From Fibrobacterota bacterium (lineage in GTDB: Bacteria; Fibrobacterota; Chitinivibrionia; Chitinivibrionales; Chitinispirillaceae): DNA of 64,000 nucleotides. This document shows, in pieces, positions 26,768-35,900 of the stretch (position 1 is its first letter; every line of letters starts with the position of its first letter). Position numbers and translations under genes: made by a program. The DNA lies in NCBI GenBank assembly GCA_023459055.1, contig JAEWVR010000042.1:62001-126000 (forward strand), written 5' to 3'. Under the pieces are notes generated by a model. That model ran no database searches. It worked only from the letters and a program-made list of their open reading frames with translations, and had not been told where the DNA came from.

Positions 26768-26940
26768 GATTCGATCTCTTTAAGAAGGTCTGGAGTACTA
26801 ATTACATGACCATCCTTGACAGCCTCCTGCCCATGAGCAACTTTATCAATGACATATAGTCTGTACATCACGTCATCAATTGGCGCATCATCGGGAAGAG
26901 ATGATATTGCTTTTAACGCTTCTTCTTTTACTGATTTCAT
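26761..26940 (-). CDS. Antitoxin of the ParDE-like pair
   Basis: A 59-residue protein starting at the ATG 26938-26940: MKSVKEEALKAISSLPDDA, then MYRLYVIDKVAHGQEAVKDG and a C-terminal end LLKEIESW. This acidic, helix-rich small protein with 'A-I-x-x-L-P-D-D-A-x-x-D-D-V-M-x-x-L-Y' is typical of antitoxins placed directly before a ParE toxin. Its stop overlaps the toxin start by 7 bp (ATGGTGA). It normally binds and neutralises the toxin and represses the pair. The reading frame is intact although the toxin is broken. Confidence 0.75.
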   Translation of the reverse strand: MKSVKEEALKAISSLPDDAPIDDVMYRLYVIDKVAHGQEAVKDGHVISTPDLLKEIESW

Positions 26941-27308
26941 AATAGATATCCTTGATCAGGTTTATAGCACTGATTATAATTATACAGTTCATTTTTCAGT
27001 ACCATGTATAATCTGTCTATGATTTAATATACAATTTAAAAATTAGTTAATACGAAACTTCCAAATTTCAGAGTTCAAAAATCTGGTACCAATGTGTTTC
27101 AAGTTTGAAGTATCAGATGTGTAGTTGAGCAAATACAGAAAAAGTGCATTTTTGATAATGAGGAATCTGAACTGACCGTGCAGCAGCGGCGAAGCCAACT
27201 TCAGGTCACACGGGACAAAATTCATTTGAAACGTTCGAACTTTAGATTTTCCATTTACGCCTGCGGAGAATAAATGGTATATTTAACGCAAAACATGCGG
27301 AGAATAAT
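26941..27308. other. AT-rich intergenic stretch before the Fic remnant
   Basis: No credible gene. It contains the right arm of the 38-bp inverted repeat (27168-27205) and, just before the Fic remnant, two direct copies of TGCGGAGAATAA at 27262-27273 and 27296-27307 (34 bp apart), probably part of the old promoter or operator of that gene. Confidence 0.5.
27168..27205 (-). repeat. Right arm of the 38-bp inverted repeat
   Basis: On the minus strand it reads CCTGAAGTTGGCTTCGCCGC and so on, differing from the left arm (23951-23988) only at positions 15, 16 and 27. The arms enclose 3.2 kb with the HipA-type gene, the ParDE-like pair and two decayed genes. Confidence 0.75.
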
Positions 27309-27711
27309 ATGTATATCCATGAATTAAAAAATTGGCCTGATTTCCAGTGGGACAATCAAGAACTAATCCGCCCGCTTACACGTTGAAAATGACCCAAGGT
27401 GGTTTGTAAATTGTCTGTATAATTCTCTTAAATCTTAGGAAGAAACCCCGGCAAATGTAATGTTCAAGTACCACTTCTGGCAGGAGAATGCATCAAGAAT
27501 AACCAATGATCGTCAGCATCATATGCTGAATAAACTGCTTGAGGGCTTTAAGGGTAACCTGACCTCCACGAAATGGGCTAAAATTACAAAATGCTCCGGC
27601 GATTCTGCTTTACGCGATATTCAGGATTTGATAAAAAAGGGGATAATGGAAAAAGAACCGGCTGGAGGAAGAAGCACAGGGTACAGGCTCAAGACAGGGA
27701 AAGGTAATTGA
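27309..27711 (+). pseudogene. Fic-family protein remnant with central deletion
   Basis: The first piece, MYIHELKNWPDFQWDNQELI, is the N-terminal start of DUF4172-type Fic proteins and ends at a TGA 25 codons in. After the join at about 27383, ENDPRWFVNCLYNSLKS appears, then an in-frame TAG (about 27436), then EETPANVMFKYHFWQENASR, MLNKLLEGFKGNLTSTKWAK and GGRSTGYRL, the winged-helix C-terminal end of these proteins. The Fic core, including the HPFxDGNGR catalytic motif, is missing, so about 230 residues were lost from a protein usually near 370. It is non-functional as an AMP transferase. The C-terminal piece could be made from the ATG at 27460 as a short HTH protein. Confidence 0.75.
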
Positions 27712-28140
27712 CATTCAGGAGAATGATTAAATATTCAGCAGACCATATAGAAAGATATAGTTGCTTTTTGTAAATATATAAGGTACGCAGCTCAGGAACC
27801 CTTAACAGAAGTCAAGGTCAAACTGGTAATTTTCCCAATCCTCACACTTGGTTCAGGGCACTTAGGCATGCGAACTAAAGACATTCAGATTCTGAAAATT
27901 TACCAAAAAAGAGGTAGTTTTCAACTCTGGCTGGTTTCTCAAAATCGGTCCACATTCATACTTCACACAATCAAAGTATGCAAAAGTATAGCACCAGTTC
28001 TTAATCATCCCTGTGCACAAATGTATATTATATGGATAGGCATTGAGGGTGCATAACCATGCGGTCTCTGAAGTGATTTTTCTTGTGTTCTGGATCTTGT
28101 TTGTCTTCTGTTCTTAAAATGTGATATATTCTGATTTTGT
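27712..28140. other. Intergenic region before the kinase gene
   Basis: No gene is supported; the 62-codon frame at 27868-28056 has no family resemblance or ribosome site. The final 40 bp hold TTGTCT (28101-28106), 18 bp, then TATATT (28125-28130), a plausible promoter ending only about 11 bp before the kinase ATG. Confidence 0.4.
28101..28130 (+). promoter_or_regulatory. Candidate promoter giving a near-leaderless kinase mRNA
   Basis: TTGTCT, an 18-bp spacer and TATATT. Initiation 6-8 bp downstream of the -10 would fall within about 5 nt of the ATG at 28141, which has no Shine-Dalgarno sequence in front of it. Confidence 0.3.
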
Positions 28141-30879
28141 ATGGATCAAAAAGAAAACGTAAATAAAGCTCCTCAGGGTGACGAATGGGTAAAAACCATA
28201 TCCGATGTTCCTATTGCTGACATAGGGGCAAAGATAGGTTTTTTTGGAAAATCACCCTATGAAGTTCCTGAAAATCCACCTGAAATTATACTGGGACAAG
28301 TTCTTGGATCAGGCCCGATAACAGATATAATAGGTGAGGGGGGGTTTGCCCGTGTTTACAAAATACGGGATAAAAAACTCGATATGGACCGCGCAGTCAA
28401 GGTACTTCTTCCTACCGGAAAGAAGGAAGTATCCGACCGCTTTTTGACTGAGGCAAGAATTACTGCACGCCTGAATCATCCAAATATTGTAAATGTATAC
28501 AGAGTGGACGAATGGAAGGGATGCCCTTTCATTGAAATGGAATATATCGAAGGCAAATCGCTTGAGACGTTACTTAAAGAACGCGGAAAATTCCCCGCCT
28601 ATGCGGTTTGCGCTGTTGGAATAGCTATAGCACAGGCCCTGAAATACTCACATGCTCTGGATTTTACCCTCTCAGACAAGCAGTACAAAGGTGTTATTCA
28701 CCGTGACCTGAAACCTGCAAATATAATGCTGCGCAATGAAGGCACGCTTAAGCTTATGGATTTCGGTATTGCCCGGCCAATATCCACCGGATTGCATACA
28801 ATGGGGGAAAATATTGTCGGCACGCTGCAATATCTTGCTCCTGAGCAGTTAAACCACAAGGAAATTGACCAGAGAACTGATATTTATGCTGTTGGTGCGA
28901 TACTTTACGAACAGATTTGTGGTATTAAAGCATTTCCCGATGAGGGATTGACTGACCTTGTCAATAAGAAGGCCAATGGTATTTATAAGCCTTTTCAGGA
29001 ATTTCCTATATCAGTTCCTAAAAAACTTGTTGAAATAGTCGATAATTGTTTAAAGGTTGACAAAGAGGAGCGATACCTGAATGCCGATGCACTCCTTGAG
29101 GTTCTGAACGCTGCTTATTTACAATTTGCAAGTGAGCCACCGGAAATTGCCCTTAAAAATTTTATGGAAGATCCCGGGTATGTTCCGGTTAGAAAGAAAG
29201 AAAAAGAGAAACGAAGGGTTCCACCAAAGCGTGATCTGCACACGCAATCAGCTGATAAGAAACCTGCGAAACCTACATTCAGATTGCCAAAATTTTCTTT
29301 GCCTTCCTTTCCAGCAGTACGTTTGCCTAAACTGCCAGAATTGCCCAAGCTGCACTTTCCAAAACTGCACTTTCCTGAAATTAAGCTTCAAAAGGTAAAG
29401 GGAATTCTTGTAAATAGCATTAATGGAATAAAGGTTTTCTTTAGTGAATTGGCAGGGCACTTCGTTAGCCTCGTTAATATCGTATGGAGTATTGCCATAC
29501 ATGCACTATCCTCTATACGGATTTCCCGAAAAACTTTCGGAATGATACTGGGTAGTCTGGGTGGAGTCGTTGTGATCTGTGGTGTAACATTTTTAGTACA
29601 ACATCTACCCAAAAAAAAAGAGATACCATCAGAATCTAAAAAAAGCGGTGTTGATACATCAGCTTTTGTGCCGTTTTATGATCTGGCCCGCGCGGATTCA
29701 GCGACAGGAAAAGTACATTCACCTGAAATTATTAGTCCTGCAACAGATGAGGTCGTGAAGTCAGAAACATTGGCGATCACGTGGCATTCAATGGCTAAAT
29801 CGGATGAGTATATTCTACAAATCGATACTAACGGCCAATTCATAGATTCAATTTTCCTCAAGACCATTCCGGTAGATACATTCTGCTCAATAGACAATCT
29901 GGATCCTGCGACGTATCACTGTCGTGTAGGTGTCAGGGGTAGGGATGAGTATATAAACTGGAGTTCTGTCCGTGTTATCAACTATTCTCCTGTTTATACT
30001 ACTCCACAGCTCGTTGCACCATTACCTGGCGATACTTCTAAAAATTGTGAAGTTACCTTCCGGTGGAGAAAACTGCATAAAGCCCGGTCATATCAGGTTT
30101 CTGTTGCCTTAGACAGTAATTTCCAGCAGATTGTATTCGATACTATTGGATGCAGGGATACCTCTGTAAACCACGTTTTCGTAACTACTAAAAATACATT
30201 CTACTGGCACGTACAGGCGGATACAGGAGACAACTGGTCAAAAACAGAATCCTTTGTTATACATGATAAAACCGATTACTGCAAGGAAGTTTCAATCGTT
30301 TTGCAAAGTAACAATGTATCCGGCGCCGAAAAAATACTGCAGAAAATACCTCTGAACAATATTTGTAAAGACACTCTGGCAGTCAGAATTTCTGAAGCGT
30401 ATATAAAAAACCAGAATTATGAAAAAGCCGAAAAACTTTTAGCAACTGTAACGCTTGATGATATGCTGGTTTATTATCTTAAAAGCGAAATTTTAACAAA
30501 AGCGGATAATTATCCGGCAGCTCTGAATCTTCTTGATACAGCCATAAATTTAAAGACAATGTTTACAGCCTGGGATGATTCATCCAATGTTTTGTATTCA
30601 CGGGCGAAAGTTGCGCAATTGGTTTATGAAGACCTGAGAAATCGTAAAAATGGGGCGAATGCCTACTCTGCCTGGGAGACTGTAAGTAAAAGATACAGCT
30701 CAAAGCAAACACATGGGCGATATGGAGAAGCCGTAGCGAAAATGAATCAGTTGTTTTATACTGATAAGATTTTCGATTTGAAATCTGATACCGCTGTAGT
30801 TGTAGTTGATACTCTTAATCAGGATTTACTGAGCAAATCAAAAAAGAATAAATGGTGGCAAAAGCAAAAACCCAAATAA
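28141..30879 (+). CDS. Transmembrane Ser/Thr protein kinase, T6SS-associated (PpkA-like role)
   Basis: 912 residues. A Hanks-type kinase domain spans about 60-330 with the glycine loop GEGGFARV (65-72), catalytic K87, HRDLKPAN (187-194) and DFG (207-209). Then comes a linker with repeated L-P-K/F-P motifs (about 378-415) and one membrane helix (about 465-490, MILGSLGGVVVICGVTFLV). The likely periplasmic part has two FnIII-like segments (about 526-610 and 620-715, e.g. SPATDEVV..LAITWHS) and a TPR-like helical end. All catalytic residues are present. In other bacteria PpkA-type kinases activate T6SS by phosphorylating a Thr bound by an FHA protein. Here the FHA-lytic transglycosylase and TssM genes follow, so the same circuit is inferred. 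It converges on the FHA gene with a 2-bp gap. Confidence 0.88.
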   Translation: MDQKENVNKAPQGDEWVKTISDVPIADIGAKIGFFGKSPYEVPENPPEIILGQVLGSGPITDIIGEGGFARVYKIRDKKLDMDRAVKVLLPTGKKEVSDRFLTEARITARLNHPNIVNVYRVDEWKGCPFIEMEYIEGKSLETLLKERGKFPAYAVCAVGIAIAQALKYSHALDFTLSDKQYKGVIHRDLKPANIMLRNEGTLKLMDFGIARPISTGLHTMGENIVGTLQYLAPEQLNHKEIDQRTDIYAVGAILYEQICGIKAFPDEGLTDLVNKKANGIYKPFQEFPISVPKKLVEIVDNCLKVDKEERYLNADALLEVLNAAYLQFASEPPEIALKNFMEDPGYVPVRKKEKEKRRVPPKRDLHTQSADKKPAKPTFRLPKFSLPSFPAVRLPKLPELPKLHFPKLHFPEIKLQKVKGILVNSINGIKVFFSELAGHFVSLVNIVWSIAIHALSSIRISRKTFGMILGSLGGVVVICGVTFLVQHLPKKKEIPSESKKSGVDTSAFVPFYDLARADSATGKVHSPEIISPATDEVVKSETLAITWHSMAKSDEYILQIDTNGQFIDSIFLKTIPVDTFCSIDNLDPATYHCRVGVRGRDEYINWSSVRVINYSPVYTTPQLVAPLPGDTSKNCEVTFRWRKLHKARSYQVSVALDSNFQQIVFDTIGCRDTSVNHVFVTTKNTFYWHVQADTGDNWSKTESFVIHDKTDYCKEVSIVLQSNNVSGAEKILQKIPLNNICKDTLAVRISEAYIKNQNYEKAEKLLATVTLDDMLVYYLKSEILTKADNYPAALNLLDTAINLKTMFTAWDDSSNVLYSRAKVAQLVYEDLRNRKNGANAYSAWETVSKRYSSKQTHGRYGEAVAKMNQLFYTDKIFDLKSDTAVVVVDTLNQDLLSKSKKNKWWQKQKPK

Positions 30880-30881
30880 TG

Positions 30882-32756
30882 TCAGAAGGTTTTAAAACCA
30901 TACAACTGTGGATTTCTGTCAATAATAATCCTGGCAAGAACCTGAGGAACGTATTCACGGGTTTCTGTGGCCAGAATTGAACTGGTTCTGTATAAATACC
31001 AGAAATCACGATCCCGGATCGGGTCTTCTACAGCAGTTGTTAAAGCTTTGCTGATTTTCTCTTCACCGGCGTTATATGCAGCCATCGCAAGAAGCGCACC
31101 CCGTCCATCACCAAACCTTAATAAAAGGGTCCGGAAGTAATCTGCCGCAGCAACGGTTGATTTTCTCCAGTCAAGACGTTCATCAGTAGCATCATTTATA
31201 ATCAGATTAAAACGAATACCTGAACTTTCTATGAATTGCCACATGCCGACCGCTCCAGCTGCACTCCTTGCACTAGTGTCAAGTAAACTTTCCTGCATGG
31301 CAATATATCCCAGAATGACAGGTACACTTTTCTGTTTAAAGATAGTTTCAATTTCAGGAAAAAACAGTTCTTTTCTTTTTAGCAGTACTTCAGTTGATCT
31401 GCGTTTTTCTGTAGTAAAAAGATTAATGTAGTATTTGACCCGTTCAAGCATATGGTGCGGAATAGAGTAATTCTTTTCATTCAGTTCTGCCATGATCACA
31501 TCAAGAAAGACCTCGACAGTATCGGAATAAATTTTTTGCTGATCTTTTAATTCCAGCTTTACTTTGACAGAATCAAACTGCGCTTGCACTTTTTGAAGTT
31601 TCTCGTAAAGCACTGCCAGTTTACTGTTGTCGTTATCGTCCTGCATACGTGCTTTTTCGATTAATTGATCAAATGAGGCAACCTGGTTTTTAAGCGAGCG
31701 TGCTTTTGAAAACTGGTGTTTGTAGCTGAAATACCCCGTTGCAAACCATACAATGCTTACTAATAGTAAAGCGATTACTATCCCGAAAACTTTAAAATAT
31801 TTCCGTTTCATTGAGGTATAGGTATCAGTAACAGAAACAATCACCTGTTTCTGATGTTCAGAGATGTTCTTGTTGTTCAGTATTTTTTCACGGGTTTTGG
31901 AATTTTTAACCAATACATCCAGATCCTGACTGCTCATTATTTGTTTCTGCAGCCTTGATGATATTTCCATTGTGTTGCTAACATTAAAGGAACTATCAGG
32001 CTTAATACATTCGTTGTCTGGTGAGACATCAAAAAGATCAAAATCATCTGATATCTCTTTCTGTACTTCAGAGAGGTCACTTTGTAAAAAATCGTTTTTT
32101 TGTTCCGTTTGAAGTGGAATATCTTCCGTTTGAAGCGAATAGTTTATTTGGTTTGTATGGTCAGGTATATCAAAAACAGGATTTTTAGTGTTTGATTTCA
32201 AATGCGTGCTTGGTATGGTATCGTTATCAGGATTTTTAACCGGTTCATGACGGACTGTATCCTCCGGCACAAGATCATTTATATCATAGTCTTCTGATTC
32301 GGGTTCGACACTGAAAAGGATGCTGTCATGTAATGCATCAACCTTGAATTCAGGTGATACAGTATAAGAGGTTGCATTCATATAGGATGAGTGATTTTCC
32401 TGCTCAGGACGTTGTAGTGATACCGTATTGACTGTTTGGTGATCTTCGATGATAAGGCACAGTTGCGGGCCCTGAGCACCAAAACGTATGATATCATTGT
32501 GTTTTATTTCAGTTTTTATGACCGGTTCGTTATTTACAAAAACGTGGTTTGTACTATTAAGGTCTTCAATAAAGACCTGTGTACCGTCAATGACAATTTC
32601 TGCGTGCCTGTTTGACACGCGAAGATCATCAAGACCGATCTGAATGGTGCAGGATGAATGACGACCGAAGGAGTTTCTCTGATTAACAAGTTCAAATCTC
32701 GGATGGTTACCATCCGATGCAAGAATTTCAACAAAACATCTTTGATGCTGGTTCAT
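30882..32756 (-). CDS. FHA domain - transmembrane - lytic transglycosylase fusion
   Basis: 624 residues. The N-terminal FHA domain (about 8-105) keeps G31-R32, the phospho-binding S49-N-R-H51 pattern and DLNSTN (65-70), although the usual Gly after Asn is His. A low-complexity Asp/Glu/Thr-rich linker follows (about 110-290). One membrane helix lies at about 320-343 (FGIVIALLLVSIVWFATGYF), then a coiled-coil (QFDSVKVKLELKDQQ). The C-terminal SLT/MltD-like domain (about 465-610) has the catalytic Glu in AMQESLLD (E489) and SAAGAVGMWQF. It should place the peptidoglycan-cutting domain in the periplasm and the FHA domain in the cytoplasm. Cells need local wall cutting to install TssM. The location between the kinase and tssM suggests phosphorylation-controlled recruitment. 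Confidence 0.88.
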   Translation of the reverse strand: MNQHQRCFVEILASDGNHPRFELVNQRNSFGRHSSCTIQIGLDDLRVSNRHAEIVIDGTQVFIEDLNSTNHVFVNNEPVIKTEIKHNDIIRFGAQGPQLCLIIEDHQTVNTVSLQRPEQENHSSYMNATSYTVSPEFKVDALHDSILFSVEPESEDYDINDLVPEDTVRHEPVKNPDNDTIPSTHLKSNTKNPVFDIPDHTNQINYSLQTEDIPLQTEQKNDFLQSDLSEVQKEISDDFDLFDVSPDNECIKPDSSFNVSNTMEISSRLQKQIMSSQDLDVLVKNSKTREKILNNKNISEHQKQVIVSVTDTYTSMKRKYFKVFGIVIALLLVSIVWFATGYFSYKHQFSKARSLKNQVASFDQLIEKARMQDDNDNSKLAVLYEKLQKVQAQFDSVKVKLELKDQQKIYSDTVEVFLDVIMAELNEKNYSIPHHMLERVKYYINLFTTEKRRSTEVLLKRKELFFPEIETIFKQKSVPVILGYIAMQESLLDTSARSAAGAVGMWQFIESSGIRFNLIINDATDERLDWRKSTVAAADYFRTLLLRFGDGRGALLAMAAYNAGEEKISKALTTAVEDPIRDRDFWYLYRTSSILATETREYVPQVLARIIIDRNPQLYGFKTF

Positions 32757-32992
32757 AGTTTACAAAATAATTCAGGTAAATTATTGAGAAAAGAGATTGT
32801 TACTTGATTCAAAACAATACACTACGTATATTAGAAAAATTTGATCTGACTAGCGTAGCTGGCAGGGGTGCATCCTGAACATCTGCGTTAATCAGGTTTG
32901 CTATTAAAATGGAGAATGCTCCTGAAAAAATACCGGCTGTATACCAGATTGTAGCCGTACATCAACTCATTAATCCTCACAGGTGATCTGTT
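32757..32992. other. Divergent promoter region of the FHA-transglycosylase and tssM genes
   Basis: The two genes are transcribed apart across 236 bp. No clear operator is visible. An in-frame TGA at 32984-32986 fixes the upstream limit of the tssM reading frame. Confidence 0.4.
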
Positions 32993-35900
32993 ATGCTAAA
33001 AATTAAAGCTTTACCACTTCCTCCAAAACGCGTAAAAATCGAAAATAGTGGTAATCAGAAAAATCAGCAGATCAGGCAGGAATTTTTAGCAGCAGTTAAA
33101 AGATTCCAGAATGCCAGTGGAAGCGACTGGTTCAGAAGAAAACAACTGATCTACTCACGACCCTGGTTTTTAGTGTGCGGACCTGCAGGATCAGGAAAAT
33201 CAACACTGATTAACAAAACCGGTCTGAACTGTATTGCAACCTATCCTGATGACCCCGAGGAAGAAATTCAGTGGCGATTTACCAATGAAGCTGTCTGGAT
33301 AGATATACCCGGAAGTATGATTGCGGATTCTGCATCAGTGGAATTTCAGAGTTTTCTTCAGGCGCTTGCATCGCTCCGGCGTCGCCGTCCTTTAGATGGC
33401 ATTCTTATGGTTATAGATTGCGATTTATTACTCAATACTGAATTGCCGGGTATAAGAACTATTGGAGAATCGTTACGAAAACGAATTGATCAGATCATAA
33501 AATTGTGGGGAATAGAACTGCCGGTGTATCATGTGTTTACAAATGCAGATAAAATAACCGGCTTTAATATGCTTTTCAGCGACCCGCTTGGAAAATGGAA
33601 TGAGCGGGTGTTAGGGACAACGCTGGATGTAGCTGTCGCCGAACAAAAACCCAAAGAGACATTTCTTGAAGAACTCTCATTGCTTCTTGACTGGATAAAA
33701 GAGATTCAGGTCAAAATGCTTGCCCGTGACCATAATCAGGCCAACCGCAGATTGATTTGCCAGTTTCCTATAATGTTCGAATCCATGAGAGACAAGATTT
33801 CATCATTGTTTTCCATATTGTTTAAAAACAATGAATTTACCGGAAAACCTTTATTTGGAGGGTTCTTCTTTACCAGTTGTCAAACCGGTGATGTAAAAAT
33901 AAAGGATAGTGACAGCCGGATTTTTGATGTCAGTAAAACGATCATCTCTCATCCTCTGAATCCCAACAAAAAGAAGGGATCAGTCGCTTATGAATCACCA
34001 ATGGGTGCAGCAAACACGATTACGTCATTTTTCGCTGCTCCGGTATTGACGAATGTAATACCAAAACATGCAGCTCCCATATCTTCTACCGAACAGAAAT
34101 TCAGACAAAACGCAACGTCACTGTTTTGGAAAGCGGCCGCAGTACTACTTGCTGTCATTGTAGTATCATTTTTTGAATGTGGAGTATCAAGTCGTGTCCG
34201 TGTGATTGACAAAAAGGCTCGGGCAGATTTTGCAGTTCCTGTTTCACATTCTCCGGAAGGCATAAAACAGCTTGGTGGTTTATTGCAACATTTTAATGAT
34301 TATAAGCATTATGAAAAAAGACCGACATTTTCGATGTTTATTACCAGATATAATACAAAAAAAATGTCGTCCACTATTAAAGATGCATTTTTTTCATCAG
34401 TTTTTGAAACTATAGTGGTTCCTTGTTCCAATGAATTGATTGTTCAGCAAAATAGAATGGTAAAATTGACAGAAAACAGTCCTGAAAACGATTTTATGAA
34501 ATTAAAGCATTTGTTGCAGACATATCTTGCCATTTCAGATTTGAATCAGAACCATTCAGGTGTTATTGACAAGGATGTTGTTGTACCTGTACTTCACAAT
34601 ATGGCACTAACCTCTATTTTCGGTTCAACTAATGTAAAAAGTGATCTTGACAGCATACTGAATAAAGTAATAAACGCATATGTTGACGAAATGAAGAACA
34701 GCAGGGACTCAAAATACAAAATCAGCGCAGATAACATTCTTGTTGCCAGTGTGCAGGAAAAATTAGTTGGAATGTTTGATATAAATGCGGTATACGCGAT
34801 GGCGCTCAATGACCTTTTGGTATCATCAAAGAATCTGGAGCTCGTCGACATAATCGGCAAAGACATTCCGCTGAATCTGCATTCTCCGATGACCCTGAAT
34901 GAGGTGTATACACCGGCTGGATGGAACGGGTATGTTCGTAAGAAATTTCATGAGGACAGTAATATTCGCAAAAACATTGAAGATTGGGCTATTGGTAACA
35001 ACAAGGGAGCCTATACTGACATTTTCAATGATCCCAAACAGCTCTATAGCGGACTTGTAAAGAGATATAGTGAAGATATCAAAATGCAATGGCGTAATTT
35101 CTTAAATTCTGTTTCCATGGACAGGTTTGGCTCATTTCAGACAGCACAGGAGCGTTTGCTTCAATTAAGCGGACCACAGTCGGATATTGCACGACTGACA
35201 GGAAAGTTTGCCGACTGGTCGGGAAGTTTCATAAAATCCGATTCCGGAATCATTAATGAACCGGCTTTTCTGGAATTTACTGATGAAATGGCTTTTTTAC
35301 GACCGTTTGCAGTTTCAAATATTCCTCAATATCAAAAGCAATTTGAGGAGGTTGCAAAAGGTTTAACAACGTCTTCGGAGGAAAATTCGATTCTGGGAGT
35401 ATTTACCGGCCGTGAAGGTGATCCGCTGCTTCGGACATATCAATATATCTATTCTTCGGTGCTTTTACCGCTGAGTAAGGATCAAAAGGGGTTTTTAGAA
35501 CACCTTCTGATGGAACCGTATAACCGTACTGTCGAGTTATTGAAACCCGAACTTGCAAAAAATCTTTCAGTAAAGTGGCTGGATGTGTACAGACTGTTTG
35601 ATGCATCCCTCAATAGAATGTATCCGTTTGTTGACAATGACAGAGAGGCATCGTTTGACGCTGCAATTGACTTTTTTAATCCGGTTTCCGGAATGTTCTG
35701 GAAGACAGTAAATGATTACTTTAGCCCATACGTTATTAAGGGTAATTCAAAATTTGAATTACGCAATTCGGCTGCTTTAATTCCGATACGATTTTCATCA
35801 TCATTTTTTAAATGTCTTGATAAGGCCGATACGATTTCTCACATATTCTTTAAGGATGGCAAACGGAAAATATGGAAAGTGTCAATACTGCCGCAACAAA

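Noticed and set aside
27043..27225. 60-codon minus-strand ORF
   Set aside because: Largely made by the inverted-repeat arm and AT-rich DNA; no family resemblance or ribosome site.
27868..28056. 62-codon plus-strand ORF before the kinase
   Set aside because: No ribosome site, no recognisable motif, and codon use unlike the neighbours.
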